Source: Vitreoscilla sp. (lineage in GTDB: Bacteria > Pseudomonadota > Gammaproteobacteria > Burkholderiales > Burkholderiaceae_C). Taken from it: a stretch of 64,000 nucleotides of DNA. The DNA is taken from positions 1 through 64,000 of the forward strand of contig JADMKA010000045.1 in the NCBI GenBank assembly GCA_018780145.1, written 5' to 3'. Under the pieces are notes generated by a model. It ran no database searches. It saw nothing but the letters and a program-made list of their open reading frames with translations, and was not told the origin of the DNA. Below are positions 25,368 through 33,983 of this stretch, piece after piece; positions within the stretch are counted from its first letter, which is position 1, and the number at the start of each line of letters is the position of its first letter. Position numbers and translations under genes: made by a program.

Positions 25368-27188
25368 ATGCGAATTTCTGGGCAATCGTATCGGCCCGCT
25401 TGGTCGCGTGTCGGGCTGGCACTGCTCGCACTTCCGAGCTTGGCCCTGGCCAACGCGGACGTCGAGAAGAACATCGCCAACGAGAAGAACTGGGCGATGC
25501 AGGCTGGTGACATGTTCAACCAGCGCTACAGCAAGCTGAAGCAGATCAACACCGGCAACGTCGGCAAGATGCAGGTCGCGTGGACCTTCTCCACCGGCGT
25601 GCTGCGCGGCCACGAAGGCTCGCCGCTGGTGGTGGACGGCAAGATGTATCTGCATTCACCCTTCCCCAACAAGGTCTTCGCGATCGACCTGGACACCCAG
25701 AAGATCCTCTGGAAGTACGAGCCGAAGCAAGACCCGGCGGTAATCCCGCAGATGTGTTGCGACACGGTCAACCGCGGCCTGGCCTATGCCGAAGGCAAGG
25801 TCATCCTGCAGCAGGCCGACAGCAACCTGATTGCGCTGGACGCCAAGACCGGCAAGCTGATCTGGTCGGTGAAGAACGGCGACCCGAAGCTGGGTGCGGT
25901 GAACACCAATGCCCCTCACGTCTTCAAGGACAAGGTCATCACCGGCATCTCCGGTGGCGAGTGGGGCGTGCGCGGCTTCATTGCCGCCTACAACCTGAGC
26001 GACGGCAAGCCGGCCTGGAAGGGCTACAGCGTGGGCCCCGACAGCGAAATGCTGATGGACCCGGACAAGACCATGACCTGGACCGACGGCGCGATGAAAC
26101 CGGTCGGCAAGGACTCGTCGCTGAAGACCTGGAAGGGCGATCAGTGGAAGATCGGTGGCGGCACCACCTGGGGCTGGTACAGCTACGACAAGGCGCTCAA
26201 CGCCATGTTCTACGGCACCGGCAACCCGTCGACCTGGAACCCGGCACAGCGCCCGGGCGACAACAAGTGGTCGATGTCGATCTGGTCGCGCGATGTCGAC
26301 ACCGGCAAGGTCAACTGGGTCTACCAGATGACGCCGTTCGATGAGTGGGACTTCGACGGCATCAACGAGATGATCCTGGCGGACATCAACGTCAAGGGCA
26401 AGCCGACCAAGGCACTCGTCCACTTCGACCGCAACGGCTTCGGCTACACCCTGGACCGCACCAACGGTGCCCTGCTGGTGGCCGAGAAGTTCGACCCGAA
26501 GGTGAACTGGGCCACGCACGTCGACATGAAGACCGGCCGTCCGCAGGTGGTGGCCAAGTACTCCACCGCGCAGAACGGTCCTGACGTCAACACCAAGGGC
26601 ATCTGCCCGGCGGCGTTGGGCAGCAAGGACCAGCAGCCGGCCTCGTTCGACCCGAACACCAAGCTCTTCTACGTGCCGACGAACCATGTCTGCATGGACT
26701 ACGAGCCGTTCAAGGTCGAGTACACCGCAGGCCAGCCGTACGTGGGTGCCACGCTGTCGATGTTCCCGGCTCCGGGAAGCCACGGCGGCATGGGCAACTA
26801 CATCACCTGGGACGCAGGCACCGGCAAGATCGTGCAGAGCAAGGCCGAGAAGTTCTCGGTGTGGAGCGGCTCGCTCAACACCGCGGGCGGCCTGTCTTGC
26901 TACGGCACGCTCGAGGGTTACCTGAAGTGTGTGGATGCGAAGGACATCAACAAGGAACTTTTCAAGTTCAAGACACCCTCAGGGATCATCGGCAACGTGT
27001 TCACGTATGAGCACAAGGGCAAGCAGTACCTCGGCGTCTTCTCCGGCATTGGCGGCTGGGCCGGCATCGGCATGGCGGCTGGCCTCGAGAAGGACACCGA
27101 CGGCCTGGGTGCCGTGGGCGGCTACCGCGAACTGAATCAGTACACCGAGCTCGGTGGTTCGCTGACCGTGTTCGCGCTGCCGAACTGA
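25368..27188 (+). CDS. xoxF: Lanthanide-dependent PQQ methanol dehydrogenase XoxF
   Basis: Periplasmic quinoprotein of 606 residues with a signal peptide at about 1-29 ([14 protein letters not shown]). It is an eight-bladed propeller with tryptophan-docking repeats. Diagnostic residues are visible: adjacent cysteines C130-C131 (MCCDTVNRG), metal ligands E198 (SGGEWGVRG) and N286 (GTGNPSTWN), catalytic D328 and the extra aspartate D330 (EWDFDGINE). D330 is the lanthanide signature; calcium-type MxaF has alanine there. AAGGAGA lies 5 bases before the ATG. It oxidises methanol (and probably formaldehyde) and passes electrons to the cytochrome encoded next. XoxF type is certain; the clade is not determined. 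Confidence 0.97.
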   Translation: MRISGQSYRPAWSRVGLALLALPSLALANADVEKNIANEKNWAMQAGDMFNQRYSKLKQINTGNVGKMQVAWTFSTGVLRGHEGSPLVVDGKMYLHSPFPNKVFAIDLDTQKILWKYEPKQDPAVIPQMCCDTVNRGLAYAEGKVILQQADSNLIALDAKTGKLIWSVKNGDPKLGAVNTNAPHVFKDKVITGISGGEWGVRGFIAAYNLSDGKPAWKGYSVGPDSEMLMDPDKTMTWTDGAMKPVGKDSSLKTWKGDQWKIGGGTTWGWYSYDKALNAMFYGTGNPSTWNPAQRPGDNKWSMSIWSRDVDTGKVNWVYQMTPFDEWDFDGINEMILADINVKGKPTKALVHFDRNGFGYTLDRTNGALLVAEKFDPKVNWATHVDMKTGRPQVVAKYSTAQNGPDVNTKGICPAALGSKDQQPASFDPNTKLFYVPTNHVCMDYEPFKVEYTAGQPYVGATLSMFPAPGSHGGMGNYITWDAGTGKIVQSKAEKFSVWSGSLNTAGGLSCYGTLEGYLKCVDAKDINKELFKFKTPSGIIGNVFTYEHKGKQYLGVFSGIGGWAGIGMAAGLEKDTDGLGAVGGYRELNQYTELGGSLTVFALPN

Positions 27189-27200
27189 CAACGAGATTGA

Positions 27201-27232
27201 CCGCCGCGCGTTAGAAGGATCTGCCGCGGCGG
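27201..27232 (+). other. Hairpin between xoxF and xoxG
   Basis: CCGCCGCG and CGCGGCGG form a perfect 8-base stem with a 16-base loop, 12 bases after the xoxF stop. No T-run follows directly, although a pyrimidine-rich stretch comes later (27267-27298). It could be a partial terminator or an mRNA-stabilising element that lets xoxF transcript exceed xoxG. Function is inferred. Confidence 0.45.
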
Positions 27233-27324
27233 ATCACATGGGGGACGGTGCTCGGCTGGGTGCCCTCCCCCCTTTTGATTCCTCCACTCCCTTTTTTGTG
27301 ACCCTGCACTCGGAAGACGGATCT

Positions 27325-27729
27325 ATGAAATTTCGCACGACAACGCTGTGTACGCTCGCCCTCTTCGCCGGCGTGGCCATCGCGACAGTCAACGCTGCCG
27401 AGGTCAAGACCTCTCTGTACACCGTGGACGACGGCTTCAAGGTGGACGCAGAAACCATGAAGGGCTTTCGCGCCTGGCGCGCTGCGGCCTGCGACCGCTG
27501 CCACGGCGCCAACCAGGAAGGGCTGGTCGGCCCCTCGCTGGTCACCAGCCTGAAAACCTTGACGAAGGAAGAATTCGTCAAGACTGTCACCAACGGCCGG
27601 CTCGAAAAAGGAATGCAGAGCTTTGGCAACAGCCCGGTCGTGATGGACAACATGGACCAGCTCTACGCGTACCTGAAGGGCCGTTCGGACGGTGCGATCA
27701 CCCGCGCCAAGGTCGAAGAAAAGAAATGA
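27325..27729 (+). CDS. xoxG: c-type cytochrome XoxG, electron acceptor of XoxF
   Basis: Periplasmic cytochrome c of 134 residues. The signal peptide is about 1-24 (TLALFAGVAIATVNAAE), with one haem-binding CDRCH (C56, C59, H60) and a methionine-bearing segment KGMQSF or VVMDNM for the distal ligand. It is shorter than MxaG/cytochrome cL (about 170-200 residues). It should accept electrons one at a time from XoxF PQQ. The ATG at 27325 gives a proper signal peptide; the frame is open 29 codons upstream without an export signal. Its stop overlaps xoxJ by ATGA. Confidence 0.92.
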   Translation: MKFRTTTLCTLALFAGVAIATVNAAEVKTSLYTVDDGFKVDAETMKGFRAWRAAACDRCHGANQEGLVGPSLVTSLKTLTKEEFVKTVTNGRLEKGMQSFGNSPVVMDNMDQLYAYLKGRSDGAITRAKVEEKK

Positions 27730-28601
27730 CCTCAACACGGCGCCTCTGTCCCGCCTGGCGCCACGCGGCGGGTGCTTGTCTGGCGGCGCTTCTGCCTCTG
27801 CCGTCGCTCGCGGCCGACGAGGCTGCGCCACGCCAGGCGCTGCGGGTCTGCCAGGACCCGAACAACCTGCCCTTCTCCAACCAACAGGGCGAGGGCATCG
27901 AGAACCGCATCGCCGAGCTGTTCGGCAAGGCGCTCGGGATGCCGGCCACGTACTACTCGTTTCCGCAGCGGCTGGCGTTCATCCGCAACACGCTGCGGTA
28001 CAAGCTGCCCGGGCAGGACTTCCCGTGCGACATCGTGATGGGCGTGCCCGTGGGCTACGACCAGGTTTCAGTCACCAAGCCCTACTACCGCTCCACCTAC
28101 GCGATGGTGTTTCCGCAGGGCAAGGGCCTCGATCAGGTGCGCTCGTCGAGTGATTTCCTGGGGCTGGACCCGGCGCGCCTGTCCAAGCTGCGCATCGGCA
28201 TCTACGACCGGTCCCCCGCATCGGATTGGCTGGTCAAGCACGGCCTGGTCGCCAACGGCGTGCCGTACCAGACCATGAACGCCGACCCACAGCAGTACCC
28301 CGGCGAGATCATCGAAAAGGATCTGGCGACGGGCAAGATCGACGTGGCCATCGTCTGGGGCCCGATCGCCGGCTACTTTGCCAAGCGGATCAAGTCGCCT
28401 GCGATGTCTGTCGTGCCGATGCGCTCGGAGCCCGGCGTCCGGTTCGACTACCAGATGGCCATGGGCGTGCGCCATGGCGAACGCGAGTGGAAGCAGCAGA
28501 TCGAGACGCTGATCGACACCAAGCAACCCGAGATCACGGCGATCCTGACCGAGTTCGGTGTGCCGCTGGTGGATGAATCGTACGCCTCGCCCAAACCCTG
28601 A
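27726..28601 (+). CDS. xoxJ: XoxJ/MxaJ-like periplasmic binding protein
   Basis: Exported type II solute-binding-fold protein of 291 residues with a signal peptide ending near LPSLAA. Core motifs include LRVCQDPNNLPFSNQQGEGI and DIVMGVPVGYDQVSVTKPYY, the N-terminal signature of quinoprotein-associated binding proteins. XoxJ binds and probably activates or matures XoxF rather than carrying a transporter substrate; no ABC genes are nearby. It is translationally coupled to xoxG (ATGA overlap). Confidence 0.92.
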   Translation: MTSTRRLCPAWRHAAGACLAALLPLPSLAADEAAPRQALRVCQDPNNLPFSNQQGEGIENRIAELFGKALGMPATYYSFPQRLAFIRNTLRYKLPGQDFPCDIVMGVPVGYDQVSVTKPYYRSTYAMVFPQGKGLDQVRSSSDFLGLDPARLSKLRIGIYDRSPASDWLVKHGLVANGVPYQTMNADPQQYPGEIIEKDLATGKIDVAIVWGPIAGYFAKRIKSPAMSVVPMRSEPGVRFDYQMAMGVRHGEREWKQQIETLIDTKQPEITAILTEFGVPLVDESYASPKP

Positions 28602-28619
28602 GCCGCGGCAACGGCTGCC

Positions 28620-29525
28620 ATGAACCGCCTGCTGCCCTTGCTGCTGCTCCTGGCCGAATGCGCTGCGGCCCGGCCTGCGCTTGCCGCGTTGGACCGGGCC
28701 ACGCTGGTCGGCCTGGGTGCCAGCGTGCTGCGGATCGAGGCACCCACTGTTCAAGGTGGCTTCTCGCTGGGCTCGGGCGTCGTCGTCGGCGACGATACCG
28801 TGGTGACAAACTGCCACGTGACACGCGACGCCACCGAGGTTCGCATCGTTCAAGGCGCCCTGCGCTGGGTGGCTGCCACCCAGGCAAGCGACGTGTCGCG
28901 CGATCTGTGCCTGCTGCGGGTGCCCGGGCTGAAGGCACCGGCGGTGCCCTGGGGGCGCGCCGATGGGTTGGCGGCCGGGCAGGCAGTCACCGCCATCGGC
29001 TACACCGGTGGCACCGGCATCCAGAGCAGCAGCGGCGAAGTGGTGAGACTGCATCGGCACGACGGCGCGCCGGTGATCCAGAGCGACAACTGGTTCAGCT
29101 CGGGCGCCAGTGGTGGCGGCCTGTTCGACGACCAGGGCAGGCTGGTCGGCATCCTGACGTTTCGCCTGCGAGGCGGCTTGTCGCACTACTTCGCGGCGCC
29201 CAGCGAGTGGGTGCAGAAAATGATGGACGCCACTGCGACCGACCGGTTTCGTCCGGTCCGGCCCATGGAGCCTGGCCTGCTGGCCTACTGGGAACTGCCA
29301 CAGAAGCAGCAGCCCCGCTTCATGCAAGCGGCATCGTTGTTGCGCGATCGGCGCTGGGCCGAGCTCTTGGCGATGGCCACCGACTGGTCTCGCGCCGAGC
29401 CCGACGACGACGAACCCTGGTCGCTGCTCGGTGTGGCGCTCGAACACCTCGGCCGCCTGCCCGAAGCACAGCACGCCTACGACTGCTCGAAACGCCCTGT
29501 CTCACGAAACTGCACCCACCCATGA
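28620..29525 (+). CDS. Periplasmic trypsin-like (S1/DegP-type) serine protease with C-terminal helical repeat
   Basis: Exported 301-residue protease. The signal peptide is about 1-22. The trypsin-like triad is complete: histidine in TNCHV, aspartate in SRDLCLL and serine in SSGASGGGLFDD. No PDZ domain is visible; the last 80 residues form TPR-like helices (QAASLLRDRRWAELLAMA). It lies between xoxJ and further exported genes of the methanol cluster with an ATGA overlap downstream. It may process or quality-control XoxF-associated proteins. The protease call is strong; the target is unknown. Confidence 0.85.
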   Translation: MNRLLPLLLLLAECAAARPALAALDRATLVGLGASVLRIEAPTVQGGFSLGSGVVVGDDTVVTNCHVTRDATEVRIVQGALRWVAATQASDVSRDLCLLRVPGLKAPAVPWGRADGLAAGQAVTAIGYTGGTGIQSSSGEVVRLHRHDGAPVIQSDNWFSSGASGGGLFDDQGRLVGILTFRLRGGLSHYFAAPSEWVQKMMDATATDRFRPVRPMEPGLLAYWELPQKQQPRFMQAASLLRDRRWAELLAMATDWSRAEPDDDEPWSLLGVALEHLGRLPEAQHAYDCSKRPVSRNCTHP

Positions 29526-30211
29526 TGTCCTTGCTGTCCAGACGCCTGCTTTGTTTCGCCGTGGCCGCGCTCGCGGCCACCTCGGCCCGTTCCGCGGATG
29601 ACTTTTCGGCCGCGGAGCGCTCGCTGTTCATGACCAACCACCTGGCGGAGCTGCGCCCGCCGCTGACCCTGCGCTACCGCTATGCCAAGAGCGGAACGCT
29701 GGAAGAGGCCTTCACCGACAAGGTGGATGTCCGCCTGCGCGCCCGAGCGGACGGCGTCTGCTGCACGGCGGATGCCGACTTCCTGGGTGGCCCCCGCCAC
29801 CTGGCGCTGCCCGAGGTCGAGACAGCCGAAGGCAACCCGTCGATCCTGTACTTCCTCGAACGCGACATCCGCGAGATGGCGCGCCTGACCAAAGGCCAGG
29901 CGAACTACTTTCGCAAGCGCATCCGCATGGCCATCTATGGCGGCGCCCGGATCCGCGAGGTCTCGTTGCCGTATCAAGGCAAGTTGGTCGCGGCCCAGGA
30001 GATCACGATTTCCCCTTATGTCGACGACCCGATGCGCGCGCGCTTCGAGAGCCTCGTGAACAAGCAGTACGTCTTCACGATGTCCAAGGCCGTGCCCGGT
30101 GGCGTGCTGGCCGTCCGCACCCGCATCGAGGGTGCCACCCCCGGCGCCGCCCCCTTGCTGGCCGAGGAGATGTTGCTCGACGACGCCACCGTCGTGGCGA
30201 AGAAACCATGA
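29522..30211 (+). CDS. Exported protein of unknown function in the xox cluster
   Basis: A 229-residue protein with a clear signal peptide (LLCFAVAALAATSARSA, about 1-25). I recognise no domain. The mature part is beta-rich by appearance, starts with a LRPPLTLRYRYAKSGTLEEAF segment, and contains adjacent cysteines (GVCCTAD) and a C-terminal ITISPYVDDPMRARFE stretch. It is coupled by ATGA overlaps to the protease upstream and to the next small gene, so it belongs to the methanol-oxidation transcript. A lipid- or protein-binding role is possible but unsupported. Confidence 0.8.
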   Translation: MMSLLSRRLLCFAVAALAATSARSADDFSAAERSLFMTNHLAELRPPLTLRYRYAKSGTLEEAFTDKVDVRLRARADGVCCTADADFLGGPRHLALPEVETAEGNPSILYFLERDIREMARLTKGQANYFRKRIRMAIYGGARIREVSLPYQGKLVAAQEITISPYVDDPMRARFESLVNKQYVFTMSKAVPGGVLAVRTRIEGATPGAAPLLAEEMLLDDATVVAKKP

Positions 30212-30582
30212 AGCCCGTGGAGCACCCGATGATGAGACTTTGCCGGGCGCTGCTCGGTTGTGCCCTGCTCGCCCTGCCCTGGCTGGCCCAGGCGAACGAT
30301 TTCCCGACGGTGGACCGCGTCCTCTACGTGCAGGATTGCATGCGCAACAACCCCGGGCCGTACTACGAGATGGTCAACAAGTGCTCCTGCGCACTGGACA
30401 ACATGGCTGGCGACGTCAAGTTCGACGACTACGTGACCATGGTCACCGTGGTCAACGCGATTTCCATTGGCGGCGAGCGCGGCGGGGAACTGCGTGACAA
30501 CGAAACCATCAAACCGCAGATCAAGCGGTATCGGGAGCTTCAGCAGAAAGTGCAGAAGGCCTGCTTCATCGCTCCTCGTTAG
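30208..30582 (+). CDS. Small exported cysteine-containing protein of unknown function
   Basis: A 124-residue protein with a signal peptide (about 1-29, ending WLAQA). The mature part has four cysteines (C44, C59, C61, C119), including a CSC pair, and two predicted amphipathic helices at the end (IKRYRELQQKVQKACF). I recognise no family. The CxC and paired distal cysteines suggest disulfides or metal binding in the periplasm. It is coupled to the previous gene by ATGA and precedes a SoxYZ-like carrier by 6 bases. A start at the second methionine pair (30229) is possible. Confidence 0.78.
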   Translation: MKPVEHPMMRLCRALLGCALLALPWLAQANDFPTVDRVLYVQDCMRNNPGPYYEMVNKCSCALDNMAGDVKFDDYVTMVTVVNAISIGGERGGELRDNETIKPQIKRYRELQQKVQKACFIAPR

Positions 30583-30588
30583 CCTGCC

Positions 30589-31419
30589 ATGCCCACCTTT
30601 GCACAGCGCCTGCTCGGTTTGCTTCTCGCGACCCTGGCTGCCGGCGCGCCTGCGGCCATGCTGGCGCCAACCGACGACCCGCAGGCCAGCGCGGTCTGGC
30701 AGAAGGTGCGTGCCAGCCTCTTCGAGAACCGCGTGATCAACGCGGCCACGCCCGAGCAACTGACGCTGGAGGCGCCCGCCCGGGCCATCAACGCGGCGGT
30801 CGTCCCGATTGCCATCCGGCCTGGAACTCTGGTGACGCCCGAGCGCCATGTGCGCCGGCTCTACCTGGTCATCGACGCCAACCCGTCGCCGATCTCGGCG
30901 ATCTTCCAGTTCACGCCGGACAGCGGCCGGGCCGACATCGAGACCCGCGTTCGCGTCGACGAGTATTCGCACGTGCGCGCCATCGCCGAGATGAGCGACG
31001 GCCAGCTCTACGCGACCACGCGCTTCGTCAAGGCATCCGGGGGGTGCTCCGCCGCGCCGGCCAGCGATGCCGCGGCCGCCTTGGCCACGTTGGGGCGCAT
31101 GAGCTTCCAGGTCGAAGGCGACCTGAACGGCCGTGAGCCGGTCGCCGCTCAATTGCTGATCGACCACCCGAATCACTCCGGTCTGGCCATGGACCAGGCG
31201 AGCCGCCAGTACACGCCGGCGCACTTCGTTCGCAAGGTGGATGTGAGCTATGCGGGCCGGCCCGTGCTGTCGGCCGATGTGGATTTCTCGATCAGCGAGA
31301 ACCCCTACTTCCGTTTCTATTTCGCACCCCGGGGTGCGGGCGAGTTGAGCGCCTCGGTGACCGATTCGCGCGAGCTGCGCTTCGACGCCAGCCAGGCGTT
31401 GAGAGCGGCGCCCCGATGA
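30589..31419 (+). CDS. Quinoprotein dehydrogenase-associated SoxYZ-like carrier (copy 1)
   Basis: Exported 276-residue protein in which a SoxY-like and a SoxZ-like domain are fused. The SoxY part contains PERHVRRLYLVIDANPSPI and ends with an SGGC motif (C153), like the GGC swinging arm that carries substrates in thiosulfate oxidation. The SoxZ part follows with HFVRKVDVSYAGRPVLSADV and ISENPYFRFYF. Such fusions occur beside PQQ dehydrogenases in a predicted relay whose cargo is unknown. It overlaps the following propeller gene by ATGA. A second copy lies at 33955-34812. Confidence 0.88.
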   Translation: MPTFAQRLLGLLLATLAAGAPAAMLAPTDDPQASAVWQKVRASLFENRVINAATPEQLTLEAPARAINAAVVPIAIRPGTLVTPERHVRRLYLVIDANPSPISAIFQFTPDSGRADIETRVRVDEYSHVRAIAEMSDGQLYATTRFVKASGGCSAAPASDAAAALATLGRMSFQVEGDLNGREPVAAQLLIDHPNHSGLAMDQASRQYTPAHFVRKVDVSYAGRPVLSADVDFSISENPYFRFYFAPRGAGELSASVTDSRELRFDASQALRAAPR

Positions 31420-32402
31420 GGTGGCCGTGGTGCCCGGGCGGCTGCCGCGCGCTGACCGCCCTGCTGGCGTTGCCGTGGGTCGCCAGCGCATCGGCCTGGG
31501 CCGCCCCGTTCGCCTACATCACCAACCAGGGCAGCCACGATGTCTCGGTGATCGACCTGGCGGAGCAGAAAGTCGTGGCCACGGTGCCCGTGGGTCGCTC
31601 GCCGGCAGGCGTGGTGGCCGTCAGCCGCACCGGCCGCGTCTTCGTCAGCAACCCGGACAGCAAGACGATCTCCGTGATCGACATGCGGCAGCAGAAGCTG
31701 GTGGACACCTGGCCAGCCGGTTCCGGCCCGGTGGGTATCGACGCGTCGCCCGACGGCCGGCACCTCTACGTGGCCGACTGGTACCGCCACCGGCTGATGG
31801 TGCTCGACACCGAACGGCGCGGCGCCGAGCCGGTGGAGATCGCGGTCGGCCAGGCACCGGCAGGCGTTGCGGTGGCGAGCGATGGCCGCAGCGTGTTCGT
31901 GGCGGAGCGTGACGACGACAGTGTCGCCCTGGTGGATGTGCCCGAGCGCCGCGTGAAGGCACGCGTCAAGGTCGGCTCGCATCCGTTCGCACTGCTGCTG
32001 GACGAGCCCCACCAGCGCCTCTTCGCGCTCAACGTGCAGAGTGACAGCGTCTCGGTGGTCGACACCCGCTCGATGACTGTCGTGGTCACCATCCCGGTCG
32101 GACGCGCGCCCTACGGTGCCGCGCTGACCCAGGACGGCACGCTCCTCTACGTCACCAACCAGCACGCTGACAGTGTCAGCGTGATCGACGCCAGGACCTT
32201 GACGGTCCAGCGCACGCTGAGCGGCTTCGGCTACCCCGAAGGCGTCGCCTCCCATGGCGATCGGGTCTATGTCGTGAACTGGATGGACGACGACGTGAGC
32301 GTGCTCGACGCGGCCACCGGGCGCAGCCTGCGGCGCATCGCCACCGGCGTGAACAGCCGCGGCTTCGGCGCCTTCATCGGCGCCCCACCGGCCCTCCCCT
32401 GA
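31416..32402 (+). CDS. PQQ-associated YVTN-type beta-propeller protein
   Basis: Exported protein of 328 residues with a signal peptide (about 1-28) and roughly seven repeats of about 42 residues built on the pattern YITNQGSHDVSVIDL...VPVGRSPAGV. Repeats are visible at FVSNPDSKTISVIDM, LYVADWYRHRLMVLD, VFVAERDDDSVALVD, LFALNVQSDSVSVVD, LYVTNQHADSVSVID and VYVVNWMDDDVSVLD. This matches the beta-propeller family linked to PQQ-dependent catabolism. It may be a docking scaffold. No enzymatic residues are apparent. Confidence 0.87.
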   Translation: MRWPWCPGGCRALTALLALPWVASASAWAAPFAYITNQGSHDVSVIDLAEQKVVATVPVGRSPAGVVAVSRTGRVFVSNPDSKTISVIDMRQQKLVDTWPAGSGPVGIDASPDGRHLYVADWYRHRLMVLDTERRGAEPVEIAVGQAPAGVAVASDGRSVFVAERDDDSVALVDVPERRVKARVKVGSHPFALLLDEPHQRLFALNVQSDSVSVVDTRSMTVVVTIPVGRAPYGAALTQDGTLLYVTNQHADSVSVIDARTLTVQRTLSGFGYPEGVASHGDRVYVVNWMDDDVSVLDAATGRSLRRIATGVNSRGFGAFIGAPPALP

Positions 32403-32435
32403 ACCTCGAAACCCCATTGGAGAAGGAACCCCACG

Positions 32436-32969
32436 ATGAACACCATGCAACGCCGCCACCTGCTGGCCTTTGCCGTGCTGGCCAGCCTGGCCGGTGCCAG
32501 CGCTGCGCACGGGCCGACACGCCAGAAGGTGGTCGAGCAGGTGACCATCGCCGCACCGGCCGACAAGGTGTGGGGCTTGATTCGCAACTTCGACGCGCTG
32601 AAGGACTGGCATCCGGCCGTCGAGGCCAGCGCAGCCGACAAAGGCAATGAAGAAGGCTCGGTCCGCCAGCTCAAGCTGAAAGGCGGCGGCGCGATGACCG
32701 AGGCACTGGAGAGCCACGACGCGGCGCGCATGAAGTACAGCTACCGCGCCAAGGACGGCGGTGCGCTGCCGGTGACCAACTACACCTCGACCCTCAGCGT
32801 GCGCAGCGAGGGGGCCGGCGCCATCGTCGAATGGCGTGGCGCGTTCTACCGCGGCCACCCGAACAACGACCCGCCGCCCGACCAGAACGACGAGGCGGCT
32901 GTCGCGGCGATCACCGGTGTCTACCGCGCCGGCCTGGCCAACCTGAAGTTGCTCGCGGAGCGCCGCTAG
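32436..32969 (+). CDS. Exported SRPBCC (START-like) protein
   Basis: A 177-residue protein with a signal peptide (HLLAFAVLASLAGASAAHG). The SRPBCC fold starts at VEQVTIAAPADKVWGLIRNF and includes DALKDWHPAVEAS, the family's usual DFDALxxWHP motif, and a C-terminal long helix (ITGVYRAGLANLKLLAE). These proteins bind hydrophobic ligands such as polyketides or lipids. Here it is in the periplasm, in the xox transcript after the propeller gene; the ligand is unknown. An AGAAGG ribosome site precedes the ATG. Confidence 0.85.
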   Translation: MNTMQRRHLLAFAVLASLAGASAAHGPTRQKVVEQVTIAAPADKVWGLIRNFDALKDWHPAVEASAADKGNEEGSVRQLKLKGGGAMTEALESHDAARMKYSYRAKDGGALPVTNYTSTLSVRSEGAGAIVEWRGAFYRGHPNNDPPPDQNDEAAVAAITGVYRAGLANLKLLAERR

Positions 32970-32990
32970 CGCCTCGACGTGAGGGGCTTC

Positions 32991-33983
32991 GTGAAACGCC
33001 GTCTGCTGCTCGGCGCGGGTGTGCTGACCCCTTGGCTGGCCGGCTGCGCACTGTTGCCGGAGCCGCGCCCCGGCCGGCCGCTGGAAATCGGGCCGGGCGT
33101 CTACATGGTGCCCGGCACCGGTGGCGTGGCCGACGAACACAACCAGGGACGCATCGGCAACTCGGGCTTCATCGTCGGCGACTCCGGGGTCGTCGCCATC
33201 GACACCGGCACCTCACACGCCCATGGCATGGCGCTGCTGCAGCGGATCCGCGAGGTGACGGACCAGCCGGTCAAGCTGGCGCTGGTGACCCACACCCGGC
33301 CCGAGTTCCTGTTCGGCGGCACCGCGTTTCGCAGCCAGGGCATCCCGATCCGCATGCACGCGCGAACCGCCGGGCTGATGGCCTCGCGTTGCGAAGGCTG
33401 CCTGAAGCGTCTGCGCGAGACCCTCGGCGAGGCCGCGATGCAGGGCACGGCGGTCTACAAGCCCGACCAGGTGGTCGACGCCACCGAGTGGCTCCAGCTG
33501 ATCGGCCGGCCGGTGCAGGTGCTGCATTTCGGCCACTCCAGCGGGCCCGGTGACGTCGCCGTGTTCGAGCCACGCAGCGGCGTGCTGTTTGCCGGCGGGT
33601 TGATCGACGTCGGCCGCGTCCCCGACATCGAAGACAGCGATCTCGATGGGTGGCGCCGGGCCCTGCGTGCCATGCACGGCTTGCGGGTTGCCACCGTGGT
33701 ACCCGGGCACGGCCCCAGCGCATCATGGGCCAGCGCGGCAGGCGGTGTCGAGCGCTACCTCGATCGGCTCGAGGCCCGCGTGAAAGCGCACCTGCGGGCC
33801 GGCGGTTCGCTTCTCGACGTGGCCGAACAGTGCGACCTGCCCGAGTTCGAGAGCTGGGACCAGTACAACACCATCCACCGGCGCAATGCCTCCATCGCCT
33901 TTCTGCGGTTCGAGCGCCAGCAGATGTTCAATCAGCCCACCGGAGCCCACGACCATGCGACGCCACCTGCTCAGCCGGCGTGA
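32991..33983 (+). CDS. SoxH-like metallo-beta-lactamase-fold lipoprotein (quinoprotein relay hydrolase type 1), partial metal site
   Basis: A 330-residue protein with a lipobox WLAGC (C19), so probably membrane-anchored in the periplasm. The fold is visible (GNSGFIVGDSGVVAIDTG; GHSSG with H182; VVPGH with H240). The zinc motif is degenerate: the expected HxHxxH reads H101-T-R103-P-E-F106, losing two histidines. GTG 32991 has GAGGGG upstream and is preferred over a GTG at 32979 without a ribosome site. It matches the SoxH-related family found with PQQ dehydrogenases. Whether it is a hydrolase is doubtful. Its 3' end overlaps the next gene by 29 bases. Confidence 0.84.
   Translation: MKRRLLLGAGVLTPWLAGCALLPEPRPGRPLEIGPGVYMVPGTGGVADEHNQGRIGNSGFIVGDSGVVAIDTGTSHAHGMALLQRIREVTDQPVKLALVTHTRPEFLFGGTAFRSQGIPIRMHARTAGLMASRCEGCLKRLRETLGEAAMQGTAVYKPDQVVDATEWLQLIGRPVQVLHFGHSSGPGDVAVFEPRSGVLFAGGLIDVGRVPDIEDSDLDGWRRALRAMHGLRVATVVPGHGPSASWASAAGGVERYLDRLEARVKAHLRAGGSLLDVAEQCDLPEFESWDQYNTIHRRNASIAFLRFERQQMFNQPTGAHDHATPPAQPA

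Noticed and set aside
25368-27188. Calcium-dependent MxaF
   Set aside because: Residue 330 is aspartate (EWDFD), the lanthanide type, and no mxaI small-subunit gene follows.
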